A stretch of 13,346 nucleotides of DNA from Butyrivibrio sp. UBA3740 (GTDB taxonomy: Bacteria; Bacillota; Clostridia; Lachnospirales; Lachnospiraceae), in contig DFGW01000244.1 in NCBI GenBank assembly GCA_002372465.1, positions 1-13,346 on the forward strand. Reading direction: 5' to 3'. Below, in pieces: positions 1 to 7,017 of the stretch. How positions within the stretch are numbered: position 1 is the first letter of the stretch; every line of letters begins with the position of its first letter. The notes beneath the pieces are model-generated. The model saw nothing but the letters and a program-made list of their open reading frames with translations, made no database searches and was not told the origin of the DNA. Both the position numbers and the translations under genes were made by a program.

Positions 1-80
1 GTCTGCCATTCCGACATGCCGGCTTTTATAACCGTACTAGATGTACAGCTTTTTTAGTTTATCACAGCGTTTTATCTTAT
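1..80. other. Intergenic end region, no gene recognised
   Basis: This stretch lies downstream of the NUDIX gene and runs to the window edge. It holds no convincing ORF. On the plus strand there is an imperfect palindrome (ccg-a-catg-c-cgg at 12-23) and a short gtac-tagat-gtac inverted repeat (33-45) followed by a run of t at 50-55. Neither stem is strong enough to call a terminator. They could belong to the end of a convergent gene or to the control region of a gene beyond the left edge. Confidence 0.3.
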
Positions 81-674
81 TCAAGTGTCTTTTGCCAGAT
101 ACCAGGCCATGACATGATGGGCCTGTTTGAAGTCTCCGCCAAAGATCCTTGCTTTGAGCTCATCCTCTGAAAGGAGCTCCACATTCAGGAATTCTGAATC
201 GTCAAGGTGCTGTACCCCTTCCTTGCGGCAGTTCCTGGCAGAATAGATATGAACGTAGTTGCTGGCCAGGGTTGCATTTGCAGGAATAGTCAAAAGATGC
301 TTCCACTCATGGGAAACATATCCTGTCTCCTCCAGAAGCTCCCTTTTTGCTGCTTCAAAGGCTTCCTCCTCGGAGGCTATAGTGTTCCTTGCAGTGATAT
401 AAGGGTGATTCTCCGTCTCACGGTACTCAATTCCTCCTGCAGGAAACTCCGTGGTGATCTCATCTATCCCATGTCTGTACTGCTTAACGCAGATATATCT
501 GCCCTGCTCATCCGTCGCCACCACCACAGAAAAGCTGTGCTTTGAGAAATTGTAGACAGGCCCAATCTTGGCCCCATCAGGAAGCTCATATATGTTCTGC
601 CTGAAATCTATCCATTTGTCCTGCTTAAGGTGCTCTTCCTGCACCAGTTTCCATCGTAATTTATCGTCACTCAT
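81..674 (-). CDS. NUDIX hydrolase, ADP-ribose pyrophosphatase-like
   Basis: Probable cytoplasmic NUDIX pyrophosphohydrolase that splits nucleoside-diphosphate-linked substrates, with ADP-ribose or a similar sugar nucleotide the best guess. Numbered from the GTG at 683, the N-terminal beta fold leads into EFPAGGIE (79-86) and the Nudix helix RELLEETGY (114-122), which carries the metal-binding E118/E119 and G121. The canonical box needs seven residues between E89 and R114; here there are 24, so about 17 extra residues sit inside the motif. I place the start at ATG 674 (197 aa) because the only purine-rich site, GGGAG at 690-686, lies 2 nt from the GTG at 683 but 11 nt from this ATG. It is the last gene of a three-gene unit, 60 nt after tcdA. 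Family is secure; substrate is inferred. Confidence 0.88.
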   Translation of the reverse strand: MSDDKLRWKLVQEEHLKQDKWIDFRQNIYELPDGAKIGPVYNFSKHSFSVVVATDEQGRYICVKQYRHGIDEITTEFPAGGIEYRETENHPYITARNTIASEEEAFEAAKRELLEETGYVSHEWKHLLTIPANATLASNYVHIYSARNCRKEGVQHLDDSEFLNVELLSEDELKARIFGGDFKQAHHVMAWYLAKDT

Positions 675-734
675 ATCTATCACAACTCCCTATCGGAATC
701 TCTCTTTCACTTACAATTTCCAGGGGCACACCCA

Positions 735-1463
735 TCACCCTTTGATCAGATCCATCACTACTTCCCTGGCGATCACAAGCCCCGCTACAGGGGGAACAAA
801 AGCCGTGCTTCCGGGAATGCTGCGCCTCGTCGAACCAGTAGCCTCAAGCTCTGCCTGAACCAGCTTCTCATCAGGCTTAATGGGCTCTTCATTGGAATAG
901 ACCACCTTTAGCTTTTTAAGGCCCCTTTTTTTGAGTTCCCTTCTCATCACCTTGGCAAGGGGGTCAATCTCGGTCTTATAGATATCCGTCACCTGAACCC
1001 TTGTGGGATCAAGCTTGTTACCGGTTCCCATAGAGCTGATAACAGGCGTTCCTGCCTCGTTGCATCTCATGATAATATCAATCTTGGCAGTGACCGTATC
1101 AATAGCGTCCACAACATAGTCAAAAGAGCTAAAATCGAACTCCGAAGACGTTTCCGGAAGGTAAAAACACTTGTGCACTTTTACTTCAGCCTCAGGATTG
1201 ATATCCAGGATTCTTTCCCTGAATACATCTACTTTAGGCCTGCCAAGGCTGCTGTGAAGTGCAATGATCTGTCGGTTGATATTGGACATGGCAACATCAT
1301 CATTATCCACGATATCCAAATGTCCAAGGCCGCTTCTGGCAAGAGCCTCCACCACATATCCGCCTACTCCGCCGACACCAAAAACACAGACCCTCGATTC
1401 CTTTAAGGTCTCAAGTGCCTGTGCTCCCAATAACAATTCAGTTCTTACAAATTGTTCATTCAT
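735..1463 (-). CDS. tcdA: tRNA threonylcarbamoyladenosine dehydratase (TcdA/CsdL, ThiF superfamily)
   Basis: An E1-like ATP-dependent enzyme that dehydrates t6A to cyclic ct6A at position 37 of ANN-decoding tRNAs. The 242-residue protein shows the Rossmann loop GVGGVGG (29-35), the acidic strand end HLDIVDNDDV (48-57), the NINRQ motif (61-65) that contacts ATP, DAIDTVTAK (119-127), and a C-terminal PGSTAFVPPVAGL (217-229), typical of YgdL/TcdA. There is no CxxC zinc pair or ubiquitin-like partner gene, which argues against ThiF, MoeB or HesA. Length fits the family (about 240-270 aa). The start ATG overlaps the stop of the upstream small gene as ATGA and has no strong ribosome binding site of its own, so its translation is probably coupled to that gene. 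Confidence 0.9.
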   Translation of the reverse strand: MNEQFVRTELLLGAQALETLKESRVCVFGVGGVGGYVVEALARSGLGHLDIVDNDDVAMSNINRQIIALHSSLGRPKVDVFRERILDINPEAEVKVHKCFYLPETSSEFDFSSFDYVVDAIDTVTAKIDIIMRCNEAGTPVISSMGTGNKLDPTRVQVTDIYKTEIDPLAKVMRRELKKRGLKKLKVVYSNEEPIKPDEKLVQAELEATGSTRRSIPGSTAFVPPVAGLVIAREVVMDLIKG

Positions 1464-1756
1464 ACGTAGCAGTGTTCTTCGGTGAGGTGGAGTCTGTTGT
1501 CATTTAGGACAGCTCCTGTGATCTCAAGCTTTACTCCTTTGCTGCCAAGCTTCTTGCGGCCTTCAAGGATGAGATGCACTTTTTTGTCCTCGGTCATATA
1601 CTCCTCAGACACCTCATCAAAATTCTCCGATTCATCCAGCACCTTCTTGAAATCTCCGATAAATGCCGGAATGATGATTGCTCCAATACTCTGACCCTGT
1701 ATGGGCCCGTAAGTTCTTACGACCTCATGAAGGATCAGCCTTCTTAGTTCTTCCAT
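1460..1756 (-). CDS. Unrecognised small protein translationally coupled to tcdA
   Basis: I do not recognise this 98-residue protein. It begins with a helix-prone MEELRRLILHEVVRTYG, then a hydrophobic AIIIPAFIG stretch too short for a membrane segment, an acidic middle (DESENFDEVSEEYMTED), and a beta-like C-terminal part ending HLTEEHCYV. There is no signal peptide. The frame is also open from an ATG at 1789, but a consensus -10 box at 1803-1798 would put the transcript start at about 1791, leaving that ATG leaderless. The ATG at 1756 has GGGG (1769-1766) 9 nt upstream and is preferred. Its stop overlaps the tcdA start by 4 nt, so the two are made together. That points to a link with tRNA modification or simple housekeeping co-expression; function is unknown. 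Confidence 0.7.
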   Translation of the reverse strand: MEELRRLILHEVVRTYGPIQGQSIGAIIIPAFIGDFKKVLDESENFDEVSEEYMTEDKKVHLILEGRKKLGSKGVKLEITGAVLNDNRLHLTEEHCYV

Positions 1757-1797
1757 GATCCAGTACCCCACAATATTTATTTTTGTCATACCCCATT

Positions 1798-1803
1798 ATT
1801 ATA
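1798..1803 (-). promoter_or_regulatory. -10 box (TATAAT) for the 1756-81 operon
   Basis: A perfect TATAAT lies on the minus strand in the 53-nt gap after the pyrophosphatase stop. Predicted start of transcription is near 1791, giving a leader of about 35 nt to the ATG at 1756. No good -35 hexamer is visible 16-18 nt upstream, so the promoter call rests on the -10 box and its position. Confidence 0.5.
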
Positions 1804-1842
1804 ATAACTACCCCTGGCTTACCCTTAAAGTCTGTGCCTTGT

Positions 1843-3498
1843 TTACTGCTGCAACGCTTCTACAATAGCCGGAAGAAGCTGCTTTTTCCTTGATACAACC
1901 CCCGGAAGTACAACCACTTCACCCTCGGCATTAAGGCCAAAGGCGCTGTTAATGGTGTGAAGAGCCTTACTTCCTGCATATACGATCTCTGAAGATTCTT
2001 CAATGATATTGGTGAGCATGAAGAACAGCATATCAAGAGAATCTTTATCTGCAACTTCCTTGATCTTTGGCATAATCTTCTCTTTTATCTCAACAAGTTC
2101 CTCAGAACTCATAGAATTTATCTGGCCAATTCCGATGTTCATATCATCTACGGTAAACTTCTTGAAATCCTGATGAAGGATCTCGTCAGCGCTCTTTCCG
2201 CTTAAGTTTGATCCCGCATGGAACATCTCTTTTGCAAATTCCTCGTAGTCGATTTCGGCAATACGTGCCAGGTCCTCACCTGCATTCTTGTCCACCTGGG
2301 TGCAGGTAGGTGAACGGAACATAAGTGTATCTGAAAGGATTGCTGCAAGAAGGAGACCTGCTGTAGTCTTGTCAATCTCAACACCAAACTCCCTGTACAT
2401 CAGATAGATGATGGTACAGGTTGAGCCAAGAGGCTGGTTTCTGAAGAATACCGGGCCGGCAGTCTCAATGGTACGGAGCCTGTGGTGATCCACGATCTCT
2501 AAAATCTCTGCAGCATCAGCGCCGTTGACTGCCTGGTTCTTCTCGTTGTGGTCCACCAGAATCATCTGCTTCTTGTGGGCGCCAAGGAAATTCCTTCGGC
2601 TGATCATTCCGATGTAGTGATCGTTCTTATCCAGAACCGGGAAGTATCTGTGCCTCATGGAGGCCATAACTTCCTGGATATCTTCAATGTAGTCATCCAT
2701 GTGGAAGGTAACAAGATTGTCCTTCTTCATGATGTGTTCTATGGGCATACTCTGGTTGATGAGTCTTGCCACAACGAAGGTGTCATGGGGTGTTGTGATG
2801 ACCTGGGTGTTGTGCTCCTTTGCCTGTCCCTGAATGGTCCTTGCAACCTCAGCTCCCTCACAGACAATGATGCAGGAAGCACCCAGCTCAATGGCACAAA
2901 GCTGTGTCTCATATCTGTTGCCTAGGATTACCACATCACCCTCTTCGATGACATTCTCCATCATCTCGGGACTGGCAGCAGCGATAACAACTTTACCTCT
3001 GTCAAGGCTCTTTTCAATGTCACCCACGATAAGCTCGCCGTCCAAAGTCTCAACGATATTCTTATAGGAAGTCCCTGCCTGCGAAAGAATGTGGGGATCG
3101 ATGACATCCATATAGGTCTCTACAATGTCATTGGTGGTGATGATGCCTGCCAGCTTATCTCCCTCTGTGGCACAAAGGGTAACAACATCCGCATCACGCA
3201 TCTTGGTCCAGGCATTCTTAAGGGACATCTTGCCCGATGTTCCATCAAGCCTTCTTATCTCCATATCCCTTACCTGGGTCCTGACGTCCTTTATATATGC
3301 CGGAACAGTAACCCCAAAATGCTGGAGAACGAACTGTGTCTCCTCATTGAGATGCCCTGCTCTGCAGGCTATATAATTGCCTCCAAAAACCTGATTCTTC
3401 AGGTTGGCATAAGTAATTGCAGCGCAAATAGAATCTGTATCGGGATTCTTATGGCCGCAGACAAAAATCGGTCTCTGATTAATTTCAGTATTATTCAT
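1843..3498 (-). CDS. ppaC: Manganese-dependent family II inorganic pyrophosphatase with CBS-DRTGG-CBS regulatory insert
   Basis: Hydrolyses pyrophosphate to phosphate in the cytoplasm. The DHH-type catalytic core is split: GHKNPDTDS (15-23; metal ligands H16, D20, D22) precedes the insert, while VDHN (315-318), VDHHR (336-340), PLGSTC (356-361) and the C-terminal substrate-binding SRKKQ (536-540) follow it. The roughly 240-residue insert reads as CBS (about 73-130), DRTGG (about 140-240) and CBS (about 250-308). In studied clostridial CBS-pyrophosphatases this module binds AMP/ADP (inhibitory) or ATP/diadenosine polyphosphates (activating). Length is 551 aa, against about 310 for insert-free enzymes. 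The frame is open to 3567, but ATG 3498 has GGAGG 6 nt upstream and begins right before the conserved core, so it is the start. It has its own promoter after the ABC genes. Confidence 0.95.
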   Translation of the reverse strand: MNNTEINQRPIFVCGHKNPDTDSICAAITYANLKNQVFGGNYIACRAGHLNEETQFVLQHFGVTVPAYIKDVRTQVRDMEIRRLDGTSGKMSLKNAWTKMRDADVVTLCATEGDKLAGIITTNDIVETYMDVIDPHILSQAGTSYKNIVETLDGELIVGDIEKSLDRGKVVIAAASPEMMENVIEEGDVVILGNRYETQLCAIELGASCIIVCEGAEVARTIQGQAKEHNTQVITTPHDTFVVARLINQSMPIEHIMKKDNLVTFHMDDYIEDIQEVMASMRHRYFPVLDKNDHYIGMISRRNFLGAHKKQMILVDHNEKNQAVNGADAAEILEIVDHHRLRTIETAGPVFFRNQPLGSTCTIIYLMYREFGVEIDKTTAGLLLAAILSDTLMFRSPTCTQVDKNAGEDLARIAEIDYEEFAKEMFHAGSNLSGKSADEILHQDFKKFTVDDMNIGIGQINSMSSEELVEIKEKIMPKIKEVADKDSLDMLFFMLTNIIEESSEIVYAGSKALHTINSAFGLNAEGEVVVLPGVVSRKKQLLPAIVEALQQ

Positions 3499-3504
3499 TA
3501 AAGT

Positions 3505-3509
3505 CCTCC
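3505..3509 (-). promoter_or_regulatory. Ribosome binding site deciding the pyrophosphatase start
   Basis: GGAGG lies 6 nt upstream of ATG 3498. It fixes the start 69 nt inside the longest open frame. Its first G is also the last base of the leader hairpin. Confidence 0.85.
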
Positions 3510-3523
3510 AAGGTCCAGCCTTG
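3509..3523 (-). promoter_or_regulatory. 5' leader hairpin abutting the ribosome binding site
   Basis: CAAGG, a CTGGA loop and CCTTG form a 5-bp perfect stem on the minus strand. It sits at the predicted 5' end of the pyrophosphatase mRNA, and its closing G is the first G of the GGAGG site. It may protect the 5' end of the transcript or tune ribosome access. No ligand-binding fold is visible in so short a leader. Confidence 0.45.
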
Positions 3524-3529
3524 ATATAA

Positions 3530-3558
3530 ATTTTATAGTCAATTAGATAGTTTGTAAA
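3530..3558 (-). promoter_or_regulatory. Sigma-A-type promoter for the pyrophosphatase gene
   Basis: TTTACA (3558-3553) and TAAAAT (3535-3530) are separated by exactly 17 nt, each matching 5 of 6 consensus bases. The predicted transcript start is near 3523, so the leader is about 25 nt. It lies in the 65-nt gap after the ABC exporter stop, so this gene can be transcribed independently of the exporter. Confidence 0.75.
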
Positions 3559-3563
3559 TGATA

Positions 3564-5294
3564 TCACGCAAACTGACTGTTGTACAGTTCATTGTAGAAT
3601 CCCTTTTTATCCAGCAGTTCTTCGTGGCTTCCCTGTTCGATAATATGCCCGTCCTTCATGACAAGGATCACATCAGCCTCCCTTATGGTGGAAAGCCTGT
3701 GAGCAACAATAAAGCTGGTCCTTCCCTGCATCATTTTGTTAAAGGCCTTCTGTATCCTTATCTCAGTTCTGGTATCTATGGAGGATGTGGCCTCATCCAG
3801 GATCAGCATGGGCGGAATATGCAGCATTACTCTGGTGATGCACAAAAGCTGCTTCTGTCCCTGGGAGATATTTCCGCCACTTTCGCTAATAACCGTGTTA
3901 TACCCCTCGGGGAGCCTTTTTATAAAGCTGTGGGCATGGGCAGCCTTTGCTGCTTCTATGATCTGTTCGTCTGTAAAGTCCTCCCTGCCCAGGGTTATAT
4001 TGTCCTTGATGGTTCCGTTTCGTAGCCAGGTCTCCTGAAGCACCATTCCAAAGTTTGACCGCAGTATCCTTCTTTTAAGGTCCCTTATATCATAGCCATC
4101 AATCTTTATGCTGCCCTTATCAACGTCGTAAAATCTCATCAGTAGATTTATAAGGGTGGTCTTTCCGCTTCCTGTAGGACCAACGATGGCAACGCGCTGT
4201 CCCTCCCTGATATTCAGGTTTAAGCCCTCAATAAGGCTCCTTTCCTTATCATAGGAAAAAGAAACATCTGTAATATCCACGTCACCTCTTGCAGATAGCT
4301 CCACCGGCGATAAGACAGAGTCAGGAGTTTCCGATTTTTCTTCTATAAGTTCAAACACTCTCTCGGCGCAGGCCAGGGCGTTCTGTAGTTCTGTTATTAC
4401 GCCCGAGATCTCATTAAAGGGCTTGGTGTACTGATTGGCATAGCTAAGGAATATGGTAAGCCCGCCCACAGTCATGCCTCCGGCTATGCATACAAAAGAG
4501 CCAAAAAGCGCGACAGACGCATAAACAATATTGTTGATAAACCTTGTGCTGGGGTTGGTCAGTGATGAGATAAAGGTCGCCATAACAGAAGCCTTCTCAA
4601 GGCGCTCATTCATGACATCAAAGCTGTCCATATTCTCATCTTCATGGGCAAAGGCCTTGACCACAGACAGATTCCCTATCATCTCATCCACAAAAGAGGT
4701 CTGGTCAGACCTGGCCGTGGACTGTTCCTTAAAGAGCTTAAAGCTTCTTGTTGCCACAAATCTTGCCACCAAAAGAGAAAGCGGTGTAAGCACCACTACC
4801 ACCAGGGCAATCTTAAAGTTCAGATAAAACATGAATACCAGGGTGCCAACGATAGTCACAATTCCGGTAAAGAGCTGTGAAAAGCCCATAAGAAGACCGT
4901 CAGCAAAAAGGTCAACATCAGCAATAAGCCTTGATACGATCTCTCCGGTCTGCTTGTTGTCAAGATATTCAAAGGGCAGGATCTGCAGCCTTGTAAAGGC
5001 ATCCCTTCTCACATCCCTTACCACCTGGAAGGTGATACGGTTATTGGCTCTGTTCATAACCCACTGACAAAGCGCTATGAAAAGAACTGTTACCACAATC
5101 TGAAGTATGGTTCCTGTAAGGGAGGAAAAGTCCACCTGTCCCTTTCCAATAAGATTATCAATTGCGTTACCTGCAAGGATAGGCACATACAGGGATAAAA
5201 GAGCTGTCACTACAGCCAGCACCATGGAAACGGCAATAAGGAAATGATATCTTGCCGCGTACTTGAGGACTTTTTTCAAGGTATTCTTTTTCAT
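3564..5294 (-). CDS. ABC exporter half-transporter, catalytically competent subunit
   Basis: Type IV (B-family) ABC half-transporter: about six membrane helices (residues 15-310), then a nucleotide-binding domain. Walker A is GPTGSGKTT (372-380), the Q-loop is near Q420, Walker B with catalytic glutamate is MLILDE (496-501), and the H-loop is AHR with H532. The signature motif is ISQGQ (476-480), not LSGGQ. Its start overlaps the upstream half-transporter's stop (ATGA), and GGAGG lies 8 nt upstream, so the pair is made together. In such heterodimers (BmrCD, LmrCD, TM287/288) this subunit supplies the working Walker B to one composite site and a weakened signature to the degenerate site. Drug or lipid/peptide export is likely; the substrate cannot be read from sequence. 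Confidence 0.93.
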   Translation of the reverse strand: MKKNTLKKVLKYAARYHFLIAVSMVLAVVTALLSLYVPILAGNAIDNLIGKGQVDFSSLTGTILQIVVTVLFIALCQWVMNRANNRITFQVVRDVRRDAFTRLQILPFEYLDNKQTGEIVSRLIADVDLFADGLLMGFSQLFTGIVTIVGTLVFMFYLNFKIALVVVVLTPLSLLVARFVATRSFKLFKEQSTARSDQTSFVDEMIGNLSVVKAFAHEDENMDSFDVMNERLEKASVMATFISSLTNPSTRFINNIVYASVALFGSFVCIAGGMTVGGLTIFLSYANQYTKPFNEISGVITELQNALACAERVFELIEEKSETPDSVLSPVELSARGDVDITDVSFSYDKERSLIEGLNLNIREGQRVAIVGPTGSGKTTLINLLMRFYDVDKGSIKIDGYDIRDLKRRILRSNFGMVLQETWLRNGTIKDNITLGREDFTDEQIIEAAKAAHAHSFIKRLPEGYNTVISESGGNISQGQKQLLCITRVMLHIPPMLILDEATSSIDTRTEIRIQKAFNKMMQGRTSFIVAHRLSTIREADVILVMKDGHIIEQGSHEELLDKKGFYNELYNSQFA

Positions 5295-7015
5295 ACCGCG
5301 CCCTCCTTCCTGTACTGGGAATCATATATTTCTTTGTAGATATCACAGCTATCAAGGAGCTTATCATGAGTTCCGATACCTGCAACCTTTCCGTCATCCA
5401 GGACGATTATCTTATCGCACCCCATGACAGATGAAGCCCTCTGGGACACAATAAAGGTCGTGGGGGGATTATCCATGGCAGCTATCGCTTCTCGAAGTTT
5501 CCTGTCTGTGAGATAGTCAAGGGCCGAGGCACTGTCGTCAAGGATAAGGATCTCCGGTTTTCTTACAAGAGCCCTTGCAATTGTAAGTCTCTGCTTCTGA
5601 CCACCGGAGAAGTTCTTGCCCCCCTGTGACACTTCATAGTCAAGACCTGAGGGCTTTCCATCAACAATCTCTTTTGCCTGGGCAATGGATAGTGCTTCAT
5701 AGATTTCCTCATCAGTGGCATCGCTTTTGCCCCACCTTAAGTTATCACGGATGGTCCCGTGGAAAAGAACTGCCTTCTGTGGAACAAGGCCTATCCGCTC
5801 CCTGAGCGCATCAAGACGGTACTCCTTTACATTCCTTCCATCAAGGATCACTTCACCCTCTCTTGTATCATAAAACCTTGGTATAAGATTAATAAGGGTG
5901 GTTTTTCCGCTACCGGTACCACCGATAACGCCCACCTTTTCTCCCCTATTAATGGTCACATCCAGTCCTTCAAGAGAGTCCTCGCTGTCTCCTGCGTAGC
6001 GCATGGAAACATTCCTGAAAACCACATGTTCTTCGCTCTTTTGGAAATCTGTAATGTTTCCATCCTCCATGGAGGATTTCAGCTCCAGCATCTCCTGGAC
6101 TCTGTTTCCGGAAGCAATTGCCTTGGTCACAGTCAAAATGAGGTTGGCAAATTTAATAAGCTCCACAAGGATCTGAGACATATAGTTGTAAAGAGCCACC
6201 ACCTGTCCCTGGGTCAGATCGCCGCTGTTTACATGAATGGAGCCTCTGTAAATAAGGACGGCCACAGCAAGGTTAAGTATTGCGTAGGTCAGAGGATTCA
6301 TTAAAGCTGTAACAAAGCCCACAAAGGTCTGAAGCTTCATAAGGGCTTCGTTTTGCAGGTTAAATCTCTCCTTCTCCTTCTCCTCAAGGCCAAAGGCCCT
6401 TATGACCCTGACACCTGTGTGATTCTCCCTGGTCAGGTTTAAAAGTCCGTCAAGGCCTGACTGAATCTGCCCATACCTTGGTATGCTCCAGCGCATTATA
6501 AGGCCCACAACAAGGAACAAAAGGATTATTGTCACCAGAAATATCAGCGCCATCCTGACATTGATTGTAAAAGCCATTACCATGGCGCCAAACACCACGA
6601 AGGGTGATCTAAGGAGTAGTCTTATGGTGAGGTTAACCCCCTGCTGAACCTGGTTAATGTCGCTGGTCATCCTGGTTATCATGGCAGAGGTTCCTATCCT
6701 GTCCATATCGGAATAGGAAAGCTTCTGGATATTATCAAAAAGAGCCCTCTTCACCTTGGCAGCAAATCCTGCAGCAGCCTTAGCAGCAAAAAACTGCGCG
6801 GTAACTGCACTTATAAATCCCACAAAGCAAAGAAGGATAAGGATCATGCACATATGGATGACATGGTCCTTATCTCCATTCACAATTCCCTTGTCGATCA
6901 TGGACGCAATAACAAGAGGCACCAACAGTTCAAATGATGCCTCCAAAAGCTTAAAAAGCGGTCCGAGTATGGTTTCTTTTTTGTAATCTCTTAAGTAAGC
7001 AAGTAATTTTTTCAT
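5291..7015 (-). CDS. ABC exporter half-transporter, degenerate-site subunit
   Basis: Partner of the next gene: 574 residues, about six membrane helices (residues 15-305) and a nucleotide-binding domain. Walker A is intact (GGTGSGKTT, 365-373) and the signature is canonical FSGGQ (469-473). Walker B ends LILDD (490-494), so position 494 is Asp instead of the catalytic Glu, and the H-loop is SQR with Q525 instead of His. Its own composite ATP site should therefore bind but barely hydrolyse ATP, as in BmrCD-type heterodimers. The frame stays open to 7120, overlapping the methyltransferase, but ATG 7015 starts the usual MKKLLAYLRDYK and lies 2 nt after the methyltransferase stop. No close ribosome binding site exists (nearest AAGGGA is 20 nt up), so coupled reinitiation is likely. 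Confidence 0.93.
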   Translation of the reverse strand: MKKLLAYLRDYKKETILGPLFKLLEASFELLVPLVIASMIDKGIVNGDKDHVIHMCMILILLCFVGFISAVTAQFFAAKAAAGFAAKVKRALFDNIQKLSYSDMDRIGTSAMITRMTSDINQVQQGVNLTIRLLLRSPFVVFGAMVMAFTINVRMALIFLVTIILLFLVVGLIMRWSIPRYGQIQSGLDGLLNLTRENHTGVRVIRAFGLEEKEKERFNLQNEALMKLQTFVGFVTALMNPLTYAILNLAVAVLIYRGSIHVNSGDLTQGQVVALYNYMSQILVELIKFANLILTVTKAIASGNRVQEMLELKSSMEDGNITDFQKSEEHVVFRNVSMRYAGDSEDSLEGLDVTINRGEKVGVIGGTGSGKTTLINLIPRFYDTREGEVILDGRNVKEYRLDALRERIGLVPQKAVLFHGTIRDNLRWGKSDATDEEIYEALSIAQAKEIVDGKPSGLDYEVSQGGKNFSGGQKQRLTIARALVRKPEILILDDSASALDYLTDRKLREAIAAMDNPPTTFIVSQRASSVMGCDKIIVLDDGKVAGIGTHDKLLDSCDIYKEIYDSQYRKEGAV

Positions 7016-7017
7016 CT

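Noticed and set aside
1790..1842. Terminator after the pyrophosphatase gene
   Set aside because: No stem followed by a T run is visible; only the -10 box of the next unit was supported.
2548..2925. Plus-strand ORF of 125 codons inside the pyrophosphatase gene
   Set aside because: It is antisense to the conserved CBS-containing pyrophosphatase, shows no domain and is a shadow of that gene's codon structure.
3499..3567. 23-residue extension of the pyrophosphatase
   Set aside because: It would be encoded by the promoter and leader hairpin; GGAGG before ATG 3498 fixes the start.
3558..4025. Plus-strand ORF of 155 codons over the second ABC gene's ATPase domain
   Set aside because: Antisense shadow of the Walker B and signature region; no homology recognised.
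5759..6304. Plus-strand ORF of 181 codons inside the first ABC gene
   Set aside because: Antisense to conserved ATPase and membrane-helix sequence; its translation is low in recognisable motifs and has no reason to exist as a gene.
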